Part shown: piece after piece, positions 8,254 through 16,230 of the stretch
Layout: every line of letters begins with the position of its first letter
Numbering within the stretch: position 1 is the first letter of the stretch
DNA from: Candidatus Cloacimonadota bacterium
GTDB taxonomy: Bacteria > Cloacimonadota > Cloacimonadia > Cloacimonadales > Cloacimonadaceae
Direction of reading: 5' to 3'
Length of the DNA stretch: 19,946 bases
NCBI GenBank assembly: GCA_023230025.1
Contig: JALNYD010000021.1
Location: forward strand, 1-19,946
Notes under the pieces: generated by a model
Database searches by the model: none
The model's input: the letters and a program-made list of their open reading frames with translations, nothing else
What the model was told of the DNA's origin: nothing
Position numbers and translations under genes: made by a program

Positions 8254-8924
8254 CTCTCCTCCTTTTGCTTTTCTATTACTCCAAAGCCACGGGCGATTTG
8301 TTTGCCCAGCCCCAAGTGATCCGGGATCACAAAGTTTGTGGTGAATTCCCCGGTGAAGCATTGCATGGGGATATTGTGAAAGTTGCGTTCCACAGGTTTG
8401 AACCAACCGTCGAGTTCCACAGCGTCAAAATCCGGGATGGTATAGCCAAAACCCTTGGAAAGAGTAAGCAAGTTGCCGCGCAGGATTTGTTTTAGCCGTT
8501 GCTTTTGTTGAATGGTATTGAGCTTAACAAACTCGCGGTAGTTTTCCTGATTCAATGCCATCCAGGGTGATGTAAAGCGATAGCTTCGGAACTCTGTGCA
8601 TTGCCCCAATGGCTCTTCCAATAAACTGACGCTGAGGTCATTGACGGCATATACATCTTTACCGATCCTTAGTTCGTCCACTTGCAAAAAGATCCTTTTC
8701 ATCACATCCATACCTTCACCGATTCCCAAAAGGGCGGGGTGCTGGTTCAAAACGCGATACTGTATTAGCGGGTATTTGTAGGACTGGGCGACGGACGGAA
8801 GATGGTTGTGAAAGAGATGTTCCGAAGGAAAGCGCGCAGCAAAATAGCCCCGAAGCTTGGGGATTTCGAACGCAGAAAACTTGATGTCACCGAAACTGAG
8901 TAACATGTACTTCACCGGTATCAT
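8250..8924 (-). CDS. cas6: crRNA-processing endoribonuclease Cas6
   Basis: Cas6 cuts the precursor CRISPR RNA within each repeat and leaves the 8-base 5' handle. The start is set at the ATG at 8924 because GGGAGGT lies just upstream (8938-8932). The frame extends to a TTG at 9035, but that TTG is part of a promoter-like TTGACA. The 224-residue protein begins with a family-typical strand (YMLLSFGDIKFSAF). Near its C-terminus it has the glycine-rich loop GLGKQIARGFGVIE (205-218), the hallmark of Cas6. Histidines 36, 39 and 41 are candidates for the catalytic residue. As first gene of the operon it overlaps the cas8b start by 4 bases. Confidence 0.9.
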   Translation of the reverse strand: MIPVKYMLLSFGDIKFSAFEIPKLRGYFAARFPSEHLFHNHLPSVAQSYKYPLIQYRVLNQHPALLGIGEGMDVMKRIFLQVDELRIGKDVYAVNDLSVSLLEEPLGQCTEFRSYRFTSPWMALNQENYREFVKLNTIQQKQRLKQILRGNLLTLSKGFGYTIPDFDAVELDGWFKPVERNFHNIPMQCFTGEFTTNFVIPDHLGLGKQIARGFGVIEKQKEER

Positions 8925-9042
8925 AGAATATACCTCCCTGATACATTTATATAATGTGGGTTGATCATTCCACCGAGTGATTGGGACATGCCCAATGCCT
9001 GGTACGAGGAAATCGATGAACCGATATACTGTCAATAAAAAA
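8925..9042 (-). promoter_or_regulatory. cas operon promoter region
   Basis: The stretch upstream of cas6 holds TTTTTATTGACA (9041-9030), whose TTGACA matches the -35 consensus. No good -10 lies at 17 bases from it. A second AT-rich block, TTATATAA (about 8954-8947), sits closer to the gene and could be a -10. The GGGAGGT ribosome site is at 8938-8932. The start of transcription cannot be fixed from sequence alone. Confidence 0.5.
8980..8996. promoter_or_regulatory. Palindrome in the cas promoter, possible operator
   Basis: ATTGGG and CCCAAT are separated by 5 bases, giving a 17-base dyad between the TTGACA element and the cas6 start. Its size and place fit a repressor site. No regulator is proven. 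Confidence 0.4.
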
Positions 9043-9094
9043 TATTGAATAAGTACCTATGCACACTTCAAGATTGTGGATGATACGCTACAGA

Positions 9095-9112
9095 AAGTGA
9101 AGGGTGAAGGGT
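9095..9112. repeat. 18-base direct repeat, copy 1
   Basis: AAGTGAAGGGTGAAGGGT occurs identically at 9450-9467. The two copies flank the small winged-helix gene. The motif is itself a short GTGAAGG tandem. Confidence 0.8.
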
Positions 9113-9123
9113 CTGCGGGGAAA

Positions 9124-9144
9124 TGTAGAATGTAGGATGTAGAA
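9124..9144. repeat. Three tandem 7-mers TGTAGRA
   Basis: TGTAGAA, TGTAGGA and TGTAGAA follow one another directly between the cas promoter and the winged-helix gene. No function is suggested. Confidence 0.7.
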
Positions 9145-9165
9145 TTTTGGATGAACACCATCCCC

Positions 9166-9399
9166 TTAATCAGCCTTGGTGAGAATGCCATATAGAGCAT
9201 TGTTTATGTAGTAGTTTGAACGGATGATCTTCTGCTTTTTCAGCAATCCATCTTCACAAAGAGCATCCAAGTATTTAGTGGCAGTATGCCGGCTTACTTT
9301 CAGGTCCCGCATTATAAATTCCATCTTTGTGTAGGGGTGGGAAAAGAGATTATTGATCAGATCCTGAGAATGGGACTTGTGTGTCCAATAAAGTGGCAT
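9166..9399 (-). pseudogene. Winged-helix fragment, probably the C-terminus of a Fic-domain protein
   Basis: The 77-residue frame reads as a winged helix. A 'LINNLFSHPYTK' helix is followed by a helix-turn-helix (DLKVSRHTATKYLDALCEDG, about residues 32-51) and a wing ending in SNYYINNALYGIL. This arrangement is the C-terminal DNA-binding-like domain of many Fic/DOC AMP-transferase proteins. The catalytic HPFxxGNGR motif and the rest of such a protein are absent. The frame stays open upstream of the ATG but then runs into simple GTGAAGG repeats, and no clear ribosome site precedes the ATG. It is most likely a remnant. Alternatively it could be a small free-standing regulator, which would be of interest because it lies just upstream of the cas operon on the same strand. 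Confidence 0.55.
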
Positions 9400-9449
9400 T
9401 TTCTGTACACATGATAATCCATATGTCCAAGAAAACGAGTTTTCTGTGC

Positions 9450-9467
9450 AAGTGAAGGGTGAAGGGT
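9450..9467. repeat. 18-base direct repeat, copy 2
   Basis: This is identical to the copy at 9095-9112 and is followed by a further GTGAACA tandem. Confidence 0.8.
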
Positions 9468-9523
9468 GAACAGTGAACAGTGTGACTTTTTGGATAAAGC
9501 TTTGGTAAACCCCGGAGGGATTC

Positions 9524-9564
9524 TAAAAAAAACCGGGGGTGGAAACGATCTTCAACCCCCGGTT
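9524..9564 (-). terminator. Rho-independent terminator of the VWA gene
   Basis: AAACCGGGGGT and ACCCCCGGTTT pair around a 13-base loop, followed on the minus strand by a run of T residues. It lies 26 bases after the stop of the VWA protein gene. Confidence 0.88.
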
Positions 9565-9589
9565 TCTACGATGGATCAAGATTGGTTTG

Positions 9590-11689
9590 TCATTTACTCA
9601 TGATCATTTTGCCACTCAATTGGGCATCTCCAAAATCGACAACATAGAAGTAGATTGCGCTGGGTTGCAAGGTTCCGTGATTATCCCTGCCATCCCAGAT
9701 CACCTGATAATCACCCTGGCCGTGGGTAGTTAATCCCAGAGTGCGGATCACCTGGCCGCGCAGGTTGTAGATCTTTACCTTGACCAGTTTGTGCAGATCG
9801 TTATAGATCGTGAAGCGAATAGTGGTTTCGGGATTGAAAGGATTGGGGAAGTTTCCCCTTAGTACGTAATTCTGGCTAACTTGCGGAGCGACATCGTCTT
9901 CTCCCGAGATGGGGGGATCGTCTGGATCGTTTGGATCATCTGGGTCGTTGCCCGAGAAGCTGGTAAAGGGAGAGAGTACGCCATAAGCCAAGCTAACGTC
10001 GATGATTTGTTGTTCGTAGGCTGCAGCTTCAGCGGAACCTTCCGGATAGCTGTAATACATCGCCAGGAGGTATTCGATCTTTAGCTTTGCCCAGATTTTG
10101 GTGATAAATTGCTTGGAAGTGATCAGACTATCAGCCAGATCCAGATTGTACTGGTATTCAATTTCCTCCCCGTAACCATTACCAATGAGATCGATATCGG
10201 TGAGTCCCCCGTACATGTATCTACCCGAGACCAGCATTTGATAGCCTTGATATACATTGGGCAGGGGATTGGGATACACTTCCTGGACCCAAGCCTCGGG
10301 GCCAAAGTTGATCTGAGGGCTTAGCAGCACGGGACTGGATATCACATTGTAAAATTCTGTGATCGCAGTCTGCAAATCGTTATCTTCCAAAAAGGCTGCT
10401 ACGCCGTTGTTAGTGGTTGCCAAAAGCGTAAGAAGCTGCTCGTTCACGTAGCTGCCGATCCCGAAAGTAAAGAGATTGATCGTTACTCCTGCCTGATCAA
10501 AGAGATTGGCAGCATAAGCCACCAGTTGATCAGTGTTACTGACTCCCATATTGGCTTCGCCATCGGTAAAGAAGATAATGATGTTGGCGTTATCGGGATC
10601 GGATTGGCTGTATTGAGGAACGGCAAGATCCAGCGAAGCGCTGATATTGGTGCCTCCAGTTGGATATAGTCCATCGATAAAGCTATGTGCCGCAGCTATA
10701 TCTGCGGGACTTACGTCATGATGCAAGGGCCACAAGGTGTCGGCATCTTCGGAAAAGGTAACGATGTTAAAGCTATCTCCCGGATTCAGATGGTCCACGA
10801 TGTAATTGGCTGCTCCCTTGGCTTGAACCATCTTAGTATAATCCATACTACCGGAGACATCGATGATCAAAGTAAAGGTCTTGTCAATCACCATCTGACT
10901 ATCATCAGGATCAGGCTCGGCAATAAAGAGGAAGAAGCCATCGGGATAATCATCCGGCGCTTCCTCCACCATTGTACTCAAGCCAAAGAGCCCAAATTGC
11001 TCGGGATCAAGAGCGTAATTAACCACAAAATCCCCAGGATTAAGCGTGTTTGGCAACACCAGGTTCAGGTGCGCTTCGTGCCCGTCATTGGTAATATCAG
11101 GGGTAAATCCGGGCATATCGATGCTCATAATCGTACGTTGAGAGCTTAGCGAATAATCCAGGGTAATGCTTTCCAAGGGTATAAACTGGAGTGAGGAATA
11201 TCGATTTGGGTAATCGAAGGTCACATTCCCCAGATGATAGGGCAAGAGCATTACGTAGGTAATCTCCACCAGGATATTCTGTTCTGCTTCCACAGGATTG
11301 TCAAAGTTGAAGAACAAGGGGGTATTGCCCATATATTCCTGTAGAACATATGGCCAACCCTGAGAAGGATTGGGAGGAAGGGAATCCTGCGCCACCGGGG
11401 CAAAACTGGCAATAAACCATTTGTCATTAATCTGCCAGCGCAGTTGAGTGGCACTGGCGCCTTCAGGTAGAGGGAAGACATACTTGGGGGTATTATCGCC
11501 ATATAGATTTGAAAAGAGTTGGGTGCTTGTAACGATTGCAACCTGGTCTTCCACATCAACTGAGATCTCACTGGTTAGCAACCTGTAAAACTGGTCATTG
11601 TTCTCTCCGGTTAACAACACTCCATGTCCAAAGAGCGGCAGAGTCAATGTGCAAAATACTACTGCCAAAACAAACTCCAAGGCTTTCAT
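9590..11689 (-). CDS. Secreted VIT/VWA-domain protein with C-terminal FlgD-like sorting domain
   Basis: The start is set at 11689, where TGGAGGTAATT precedes the ATG and a signal peptide begins (MKALEFVLAVVFCTL, cleavage near GHG, about residue 23); the open frame upstream has neither. The 699-residue product resembles inter-alpha-trypsin-inhibitor heavy chains. A VIT-like beta domain (about 25-230) is followed by a VWA domain (about 270-450) with an intact MIDAS: Asp277-x-Ser279-x-Ser281, Thr347 and Asp376. A helical part follows, then an Asp/Pro linker (581-593) and a C-terminal domain with NFPNPFNPETTIRF (613-626) and YNLRGQV. Such tails mark cell-surface or secreted proteins in FCB bacteria. 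The likely role is metal-dependent binding or adhesion outside the cell; the partner is unknown. Confidence 0.88.
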   Translation of the reverse strand: MKALEFVLAVVFCTLTLPLFGHGVLLTGENNDQFYRLLTSEISVDVEDQVAIVTSTQLFSNLYGDNTPKYVFPLPEGASATQLRWQINDKWFIASFAPVAQDSLPPNPSQGWPYVLQEYMGNTPLFFNFDNPVEAEQNILVEITYVMLLPYHLGNVTFDYPNRYSSLQFIPLESITLDYSLSSQRTIMSIDMPGFTPDITNDGHEAHLNLVLPNTLNPGDFVVNYALDPEQFGLFGLSTMVEEAPDDYPDGFFLFIAEPDPDDSQMVIDKTFTLIIDVSGSMDYTKMVQAKGAANYIVDHLNPGDSFNIVTFSEDADTLWPLHHDVSPADIAAAHSFIDGLYPTGGTNISASLDLAVPQYSQSDPDNANIIIFFTDGEANMGVSNTDQLVAYAANLFDQAGVTINLFTFGIGSYVNEQLLTLLATTNNGVAAFLEDNDLQTAITEFYNVISSPVLLSPQINFGPEAWVQEVYPNPLPNVYQGYQMLVSGRYMYGGLTDIDLIGNGYGEEIEYQYNLDLADSLITSKQFITKIWAKLKIEYLLAMYYSYPEGSAEAAAYEQQIIDVSLAYGVLSPFTSFSGNDPDDPNDPDDPPISGEDDVAPQVSQNYVLRGNFPNPFNPETTIRFTIYNDLHKLVKVKIYNLRGQVIRTLGLTTHGQGDYQVIWDGRDNHGTLQPSAIYFYVVDFGDAQLSGKMIMSK

Positions 11690-11857
11690 AATTACCTCCA
11701 TTTGAATTGTCCATATCTTGACATAAACTTTTGCAATATCCATTCCAAAATCAGGACTTTGTGGAAATGTATATCTGATTAAAAAGTTTAACGAGACCGG
11801 AGAAGGGAAAGGGAAGCCTTGATACACGCCTCCAAGTGCTGCCAAGAATTATGGGTA

Positions 11858-12772
11858 CTAGACTTTAAGAGTTGTCTTGAAATGCAGTTTTACGACCGTG
11901 CCCAGTTGATCTTTACCGTATAGTTTCACAAACTGTTTGGCGGCTTCGATCACTCCGGGACCGGCACCCAGTGGGAAGGTCATTTTGTAATGCAAATCCA
12001 TGCTTTTATGTAGTTCCAGGAATTGATAGCGAGCAAGGATGGAGGCTGCTGCTACTGCTGGATCCCGTTCAGCGCCAGTGCGTTCAACCACGTTCAGGTT
12101 TTTGTCTTTGGCGGTCAGGCGTGCTTTCACCTTTTGAGCTTTGGAGAATTGATCCACCAGGATGCCCTCGCAATCCTTTATTCCGGCTCGCAATTCACTG
12201 ATTACTTTGGCATGAGACCAGGCTAAAAGATCATTGAGATTGAGGTTTTGCTCTTGGAAGGAAGCCATGAGTTGGTTATACTTGGGGTTTTTCATCACCA
12301 GACAATTCATCTGGCCGGGAAAACTTTGGTAGATACTCTTGGCGATTCTGCGGGTCTGATCATCCCTGAGGCGTTTACTATCACATACTCCAAGCTTGAG
12401 GAGTTGGGTTTCCTGCTCTCGCCGCAAGAAGAATGCTGATACCACCAGAGGGCCGAAGTAGTCACCTTTACCGCATTCATCGCTACCGATCCAGCTATGC
12501 CAGGTGTGCATGGCAAGGCCATCGGAAGCTGGCATCTCTCCCAGGAGCAGGTTTTGGAGTTCCTGTTTCAGAAGGCTGGCAGGACTTCCGCCCACCACAT
12601 TGCTAAGACCGCGTTTGTTGGAGTAATAGATATTGATGTTGGCCGCATCATTAGCACGGCTGACCTTTAGTTGCCAGCCGTAAGAGATTTCCTGCTGGCT
12701 GAGGATTTCGATGCCTCGCATCGCCAGAAGAGGCAGCAGGTGATTCAGAAAGCTTTCGATCTCTTTATGCAT
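11858..12772 (-). CDS. rnhC: Ribonuclease HIII
   Basis: RNase HIII removes the RNA strand of RNA-DNA hybrids during replication and repair. The 304-residue protein has the N-terminal substrate-binding (TBP-like) extension that separates HIII from HII, then the signature GSDECGKGDYFGPLVV. Catalytic residues are Asp98 and Glu99, Asp207 in LVDQF and Asp237 in ERDPAVAAASILAR. The spacing matches the D-E-D-D set of the Bacillus-type enzyme. The start overlaps the end of folC by 8 bases, so the two genes share a transcript. Confidence 0.95.
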   Translation of the reverse strand: MHKEIESFLNHLLPLLAMRGIEILSQQEISYGWQLKVSRANDAANINIYYSNKRGLSNVVGGSPASLLKQELQNLLLGEMPASDGLAMHTWHSWIGSDECGKGDYFGPLVVSAFFLRREQETQLLKLGVCDSKRLRDDQTRRIAKSIYQSFPGQMNCLVMKNPKYNQLMASFQEQNLNLNDLLAWSHAKVISELRAGIKDCEGILVDQFSKAQKVKARLTAKDKNLNVVERTGAERDPAVAAASILARYQFLELHKSMDLHYKMTFPLGAGPGVIEAAKQFVKLYGKDQLGTVVKLHFKTTLKV

Positions 12773-14045
12773 AAGCTCTGAAGGCGGAAATCACTTCTCC
12801 AACTGTATATAGTGAACCTCCGGCAACTATCACCCCGTCTTTGCCGGCAACCTTCAAGGCCTCAGTGAGGGCAGCAGCAACACTCTCGCAAGAAGTAGCT
12901 TCAGCACCATACTTCTGCACAGCCTGAACCTGGGCTTCGGCTGTGGCTGCCCGGTCACTTTGGTTCTGCGCCACAAAGATTCTATCGGCCTTAGAGCAAA
13001 AGAGATGGATCATTTCAGAATAGTCCTTATCTGCCAGTATGGAGATCACAAAAATAAGCTTCTGATGCGGAAACACCTTCTCCAGGGTGCGCACCAATGC
13101 TTTGACTCCATGAACGTTATGAGCTCCATCAACGATGATCATTGGCTTTTGGGATAGCACCTGCATTCTGCCCGCCCAGTTGATGCTGGCAAGTCCTTTG
13201 CGGATAGTGTCTTCCATGATGGGAAGCTGATGCTTCTGGCAATAAAGAATGTAAGCAGTGATGGCGGCTCCCAGGTTCACTGCCTGATGCTCACCCATCA
13301 GATTGGATTTCAAGGAACAGAATACAAAACCCCCAAACAGATAATCAAAAGATATCCCTGCAGTATTATCTTCCCGGATGGACACCCTCCAATCACGCCC
13401 ATACATATAGCATGGGGCAGATTTGGCTTTGGCAGCTTCAGTGATGATTCGCAGTGGTGATTCCTCTATATCACCAAGAACCAGAGGGAGAGCTTCTTTG
13501 ATGATGCCTGCCTTTTCTGCGGCAATCAGTTCCACTGTGCCACCCAGGGTTTTGATGTGATCCAGACCAATGGTGGTGATTACAGCCACATCGGGAGTGA
13601 AGAGATTGGTGGCGTCCAGCCTGCCCCCCAGGCCCACTTCCATCACGGCGATATCCAGCCTGGCTTTGCTGAAGAGTGAAAAGGCGATGGCTGTGGTGAT
13701 CTCGAAGAAGGAGGCGTCCCACTTATTAAAGAGCTCTTCATGCTGGTGGAACTCCTGCATGATGGCATCAATGGAAACCTCATGACCATCAATGCGAAAG
13801 CGCTCCGTGTAATTGATCAAGTGAGGTGAGGTATTCAAGCCTGTCCGCATTGAGTGCGCAAGACAGAGCGCTTCCAGGGTAGCGCAGACGCTGCCTTTAC
13901 CATTGGTGCCTGCCACGTGAAAGCCTTTGAGCGCATCCTGGGGTGAGCCCATATCCTTGAGTAAGCCTTCCATTCTGCCCAATTCCAGCTTGACATTGCC
14001 GGAATAACGTTGATATATGTGGTCTAAAAACTCTTGATATTGCAT
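12765..14045 (-). CDS. folC: Bifunctional dihydrofolate/folylpolyglutamate synthase
   Basis: FolC adds glutamate to dihydropteroate and to folates in the cytoplasm with ATP. The 426-residue protein shows the Mur-ligase-type P-loop GTNGKGS (46-52), SPHL (73-76), ERFRIDG (81-87), EVGLGGRLDATN (136-147), LDH (161-163), GEHQ (251-254) and the C-terminal DGAHN (306-310). All are characteristic of the family, and the length is usual. TAAGG lies about 12 bases upstream of the ATG. The 3' end overlaps rnhC, forming an operon of two housekeeping genes. Confidence 0.96.
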   Translation of the reverse strand: MQYQEFLDHIYQRYSGNVKLELGRMEGLLKDMGSPQDALKGFHVAGTNGKGSVCATLEALCLAHSMRTGLNTSPHLINYTERFRIDGHEVSIDAIMQEFHQHEELFNKWDASFFEITTAIAFSLFSKARLDIAVMEVGLGGRLDATNLFTPDVAVITTIGLDHIKTLGGTVELIAAEKAGIIKEALPLVLGDIEESPLRIITEAAKAKSAPCYMYGRDWRVSIREDNTAGISFDYLFGGFVFCSLKSNLMGEHQAVNLGAAITAYILYCQKHQLPIMEDTIRKGLASINWAGRMQVLSQKPMIIVDGAHNVHGVKALVRTLEKVFPHQKLIFVISILADKDYSEMIHLFCSKADRIFVAQNQSDRAATAEAQVQAVQKYGAEATSCESVAAALTEALKVAGKDGVIVAGGSLYTVGEVISAFRAYA

Positions 14046-14114
14046 GCGGTTACCTTAATGTTTGGGATTAACGGAATACCGGCTTCATGTGACCGGCAGT
14101 CCTGGTTCATCGGG

Positions 14115-14316
14115 TACAGGCGGTAGCCGAACCGCCTATGTTTCGTAGCACCGGAATGCTACGTTACGGGCAATGGGAGCTTCAGGAGAGCGCCCCTACT
14201 GTACAGGCGGTTGCCATAGCGCCTATGTTTCGTAGCACCGGAATGCTACGTTACGGGTAATGGGCGCTTCAGGAGAGCGCCCCTACAACATGGGAGCTTC
14301 AGGAGAGCTCCTCTAC
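14115..14316. repeat. Cluster of palindromic intergenic modules
   Basis: An 87-base unit occurs twice (14115-14201 and 14202-14288), followed by a third partial copy (to 14316). Each full unit holds three hairpins: AGGCGGT/ACCGCCT, CGTAGCA/TGCTACG, and GGGCGCT/AGCGCCC. The third hairpin changes in the partial copy to GGAGCT/AGCTCC, a compensated change that keeps the stem. The cluster fills the gap between folC and the next terminator and encodes nothing. It looks like a family of short interspersed palindromic repeats. Confidence 0.85.
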
Positions 14317-14332
14317 AACAGGGTTCATCTCG

Positions 14333-14362
14333 CAAAAAAAGCGGATACATGATATATCCGCT
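14333..14362 (-). terminator. Rho-independent terminator
   Basis: AGCGGATA (14340-14347) and TATCCGCT (14355-14362) form an 8-base stem, followed on the minus strand by seven T residues. It ends the three-gene transcript that begins at 16113. Confidence 0.88.
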
Positions 14363-14384
14363 AAAAACCATTCATTATTGGGCA

Positions 14385-15029
14385 TTACATACCCATACCG
14401 AACTTTTCAGGGAACAGGATGGCACGCAGGGCAGTGCTATCATCCTTGCGCTTGTTGAAGGCATTGGGATCGGTTTTCCAGATTTCGATGTATTTCTCCA
14501 CCATTTCTTTCTTGCGGTTGCCATTGGTGCCGGTTTCATCGTTGATATAGTCCAGATCATCGATCATATAGTTTTGCAATTGGGTGGGGTCCATGTTCTC
14601 ATAAAACTCTTTGGGGATGAAGTGTTTGGGGTATTCATGCATATTTGGGCAATAGACGATTACGCCGTAGTTGTGTTTTACCTCGTCACCAATTTTATCT
14701 GCCACATACTTGCCAAAGACGATATAATCCGTTTTTTGACGAGCAGTTTCCGGGCAATAGGAAGCAGAACTCAGATAATAGTTCTTTTGATCCATGGCTT
14801 TGCGGGTTGAACGCAAGGTTTCCAGATTCCCGTCAAAATCCTTCTCTGTATCTCTTACGTAATCGGTGGCAGCCACCCAGATTTCTTTCATGTTGTTAAT
14901 ACAATCTTCCACGTTTTGTTCTTTATCCAGATTATAAAAATTGGGTATGGCCAGGACAAAGATCAAGGCGATAAAAAGAATTATACTAAGGACGGTATAT
15001 ACCGAGATTCCATTTTGGTTACGCAGCAT
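14385..15029 (-). CDS. Pilin-like single-pass membrane-anchored protein, function unknown
   Basis: The start is set at 15029, with AGGAG just upstream; an in-frame ATG at 15077 lacks such a site. The 214-residue protein begins with a short polar leader ending in Gly7, then a hydrophobic helix (about 8-31) ending in a proline, as in type IV pilins and pseudopilins. The glutamate expected at position 5 of a mature pilin is a threonine here, so processing by prepilin peptidase is uncertain. The rest is soluble and acidic, with cysteine pairs (Cys43; SYCPE; YCPNM) that could form disulfides. It is the last gene before a terminator, after a lytic transglycosylase gene, which suggests an envelope role. 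I do not recognise a specific family. Confidence 0.75.
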   Translation of the reverse strand: MLRNQNGISVYTVLSIILFIALIFVLAIPNFYNLDKEQNVEDCINNMKEIWVAATDYVRDTEKDFDGNLETLRSTRKAMDQKNYYLSSASYCPETARQKTDYIVFGKYVADKIGDEVKHNYGVIVYCPNMHEYPKHFIPKEFYENMDPTQLQNYMIDDLDYINDETGTNGNRKKEMVEKYIEIWKTDPNAFNKRKDDSTALRAILFPEKFGMGM

Positions 15030-15083
15030 TTTACGCTCCTCTTGATTTCTATAGGTTATGTTCATTTGGGATGCCAATTTCCG

Positions 15084-15596
15084 TCAAGCCTTTTTTCGGT
15101 TTGGCAGGATTTTGCCAATGTAATTGTAGGTTTCCGGGATATCTCTGAACTGCTCGCGATAGTCTTTCTGAGGATCGATATCCTGCCGGTTATAGCGGCG
15201 TGAGACATTGGTTTCTCCCCAATTGTATGCTGCCAGAGCCAGACTCCAGTTTCCCTGATACTTGGCTCTCAGATAGTTTAGATACTTTGCCGAAAGTTTC
15301 AGATTGTAAAAGGGTACAAACAGCATTCCCCGCTTGTGGTCTTCGTGAATGTAACTTGCCGTTTTCTCCTGAATCTGACCCAAACCTATGGCTTGGGCCC
15401 GGGAAATCGCAAAACTGCGAAACCCGCTTTCCGTGCGGATCAGGCGGTAAAAAATGCCGGGGTCTAACCTGTAGTACACGGCAATTCCCACCGTCATCAA
15501 CCGCACGGAAACCGGATTATAGGTCAGGATCACAGCCATCAGCAATACGATGATAGCCAAACTCATCAATCCGGTTTTCTTCTTCTTTCTGGCCAT
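15084..15596 (-). CDS. Membrane-anchored lytic transglycosylase (SLT domain)
   Basis: This protein should cleave peptidoglycan between MurNAc and GlcNAc, forming anhydro ends. The 170-residue product has a basic N-terminus (MARKKKKTG), a membrane helix (about 11-26) and a compact SLT fold. The catalytic Glu56 lies in RTESGF, and the family blocks GLGQI (71-75), AAYNWG (122-127) and PETYNYI (154-160) are present. Its short form, with little but the catalytic domain, is typical of MltE- or Slt-like enzymes used for local wall remodelling. No strong ribosome site precedes the ATG, so a start at Met11 cannot be excluded. Confidence 0.88.
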   Translation of the reverse strand: MARKKKKTGLMSLAIIVLLMAVILTYNPVSVRLMTVGIAVYYRLDPGIFYRLIRTESGFRSFAISRAQAIGLGQIQEKTASYIHEDHKRGMLFVPFYNLKLSAKYLNYLRAKYQGNWSLALAAYNWGETNVSRRYNRQDIDPQKDYREQFRDIPETYNYIGKILPNRKKA

Positions 15597-15627
15597 CAGT
15601 GCTATGCTGAGATCTGCTCCAAATAGA

Positions 15628-16113
15628 TCAGGAAAGGGTCTTTCTGTAATCGTTCAACTTGAGAACGTGACTCACTTCCTCGTTGATAATCCGGCGTAAA
15701 GCTTGTTTGGCCTTGTCTTGGGACACATTGTCGTTAACAGCATGGAAATAAAGCAGGGTGTCCTTTTCAAAGGTAATGGCATGATCGATTATTTCTTTCA
15801 GATCCTTTGCCACTGCTGCCTTCTTGATTGCCGAATCCTCGCTGTTGAAGATTCTTCCGGACACAATTGTCTTCAGGTATTCAGCCACCAGCTCCCAATC
15901 CTGAGTGAGCTCCAGATTCTGCATATCGGCGTCATCCCGCAAGGCCAGGAAGGTCTTTTCATGATTCAATTCCTGATCTCTTAAAAACTCAATGAATTCC
16001 CTGGCTTTGGCATCCAGATCTTTGCGCTTGCTGGCTTCATGGTAAAAGGCATAACCATTCTTTTCAATTTGCACTGCAAATTCGATTACTTCATTTACAG
16101 AGTAAGCGGCCAT
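15628..16113 (-). CDS. Rubrerythrin-like ferritin-fold diiron protein
   Basis: The 161-residue protein has a four-helix ferritin-like pattern with the diiron ligands Glu17, Glu48-x2-His51, Glu116 and Glu146-x2-His149. This is the layout of the erythrin/rubrerythrin family that handles peroxide or iron in anaerobes. The C-terminal rubredoxin domain of classical rubrerythrin is missing, so electron supply would need a partner. AAGGAGG precedes the ATG. It heads a three-gene run with the transglycosylase 31 bases downstream, an odd pairing that may be simple co-transcription. Confidence 0.88.
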   Translation of the reverse strand: MAAYSVNEVIEFAVQIEKNGYAFYHEASKRKDLDAKAREFIEFLRDQELNHEKTFLALRDDADMQNLELTQDWELVAEYLKTIVSGRIFNSEDSAIKKAAVAKDLKEIIDHAITFEKDTLLYFHAVNDNVSQDKAKQALRRIINEEVSHVLKLNDYRKTLS

Positions 16114-16230
16114 GTATTCCTCCTTATGGGTATGATTATCTTTCTTTTCTAACTTCCTGATTCCAGCTTAAGCTGTCAACCAAAATCTGCGATCCTTCTC
16201 GAATCCTGTCTCTTACTCCCCGGTTTAGCG

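Noticed and set aside
8254..8406. A longer Cas8b starting at 8406
   Set aside because: The extra 51 residues only shadow the cas6 3' end and have no ribosome site, while the ATG at 8253 has an excellent one.
8925..9035. A longer Cas6 starting with TTG at 9035
   Set aside because: That TTG is part of a promoter-like TTGACA, and the ATG at 8924 has GGGAGGT in front of it and begins the typical Cas6 fold.
9166..9399. A functional Fic toxin
   Set aside because: The catalytic Fic core with HPFxxGNGR is absent in this frame and its surroundings.
11690..11845. A longer VWA protein starting at 11845
   Set aside because: The signal peptide and the ribosome site both define the start at 11689.
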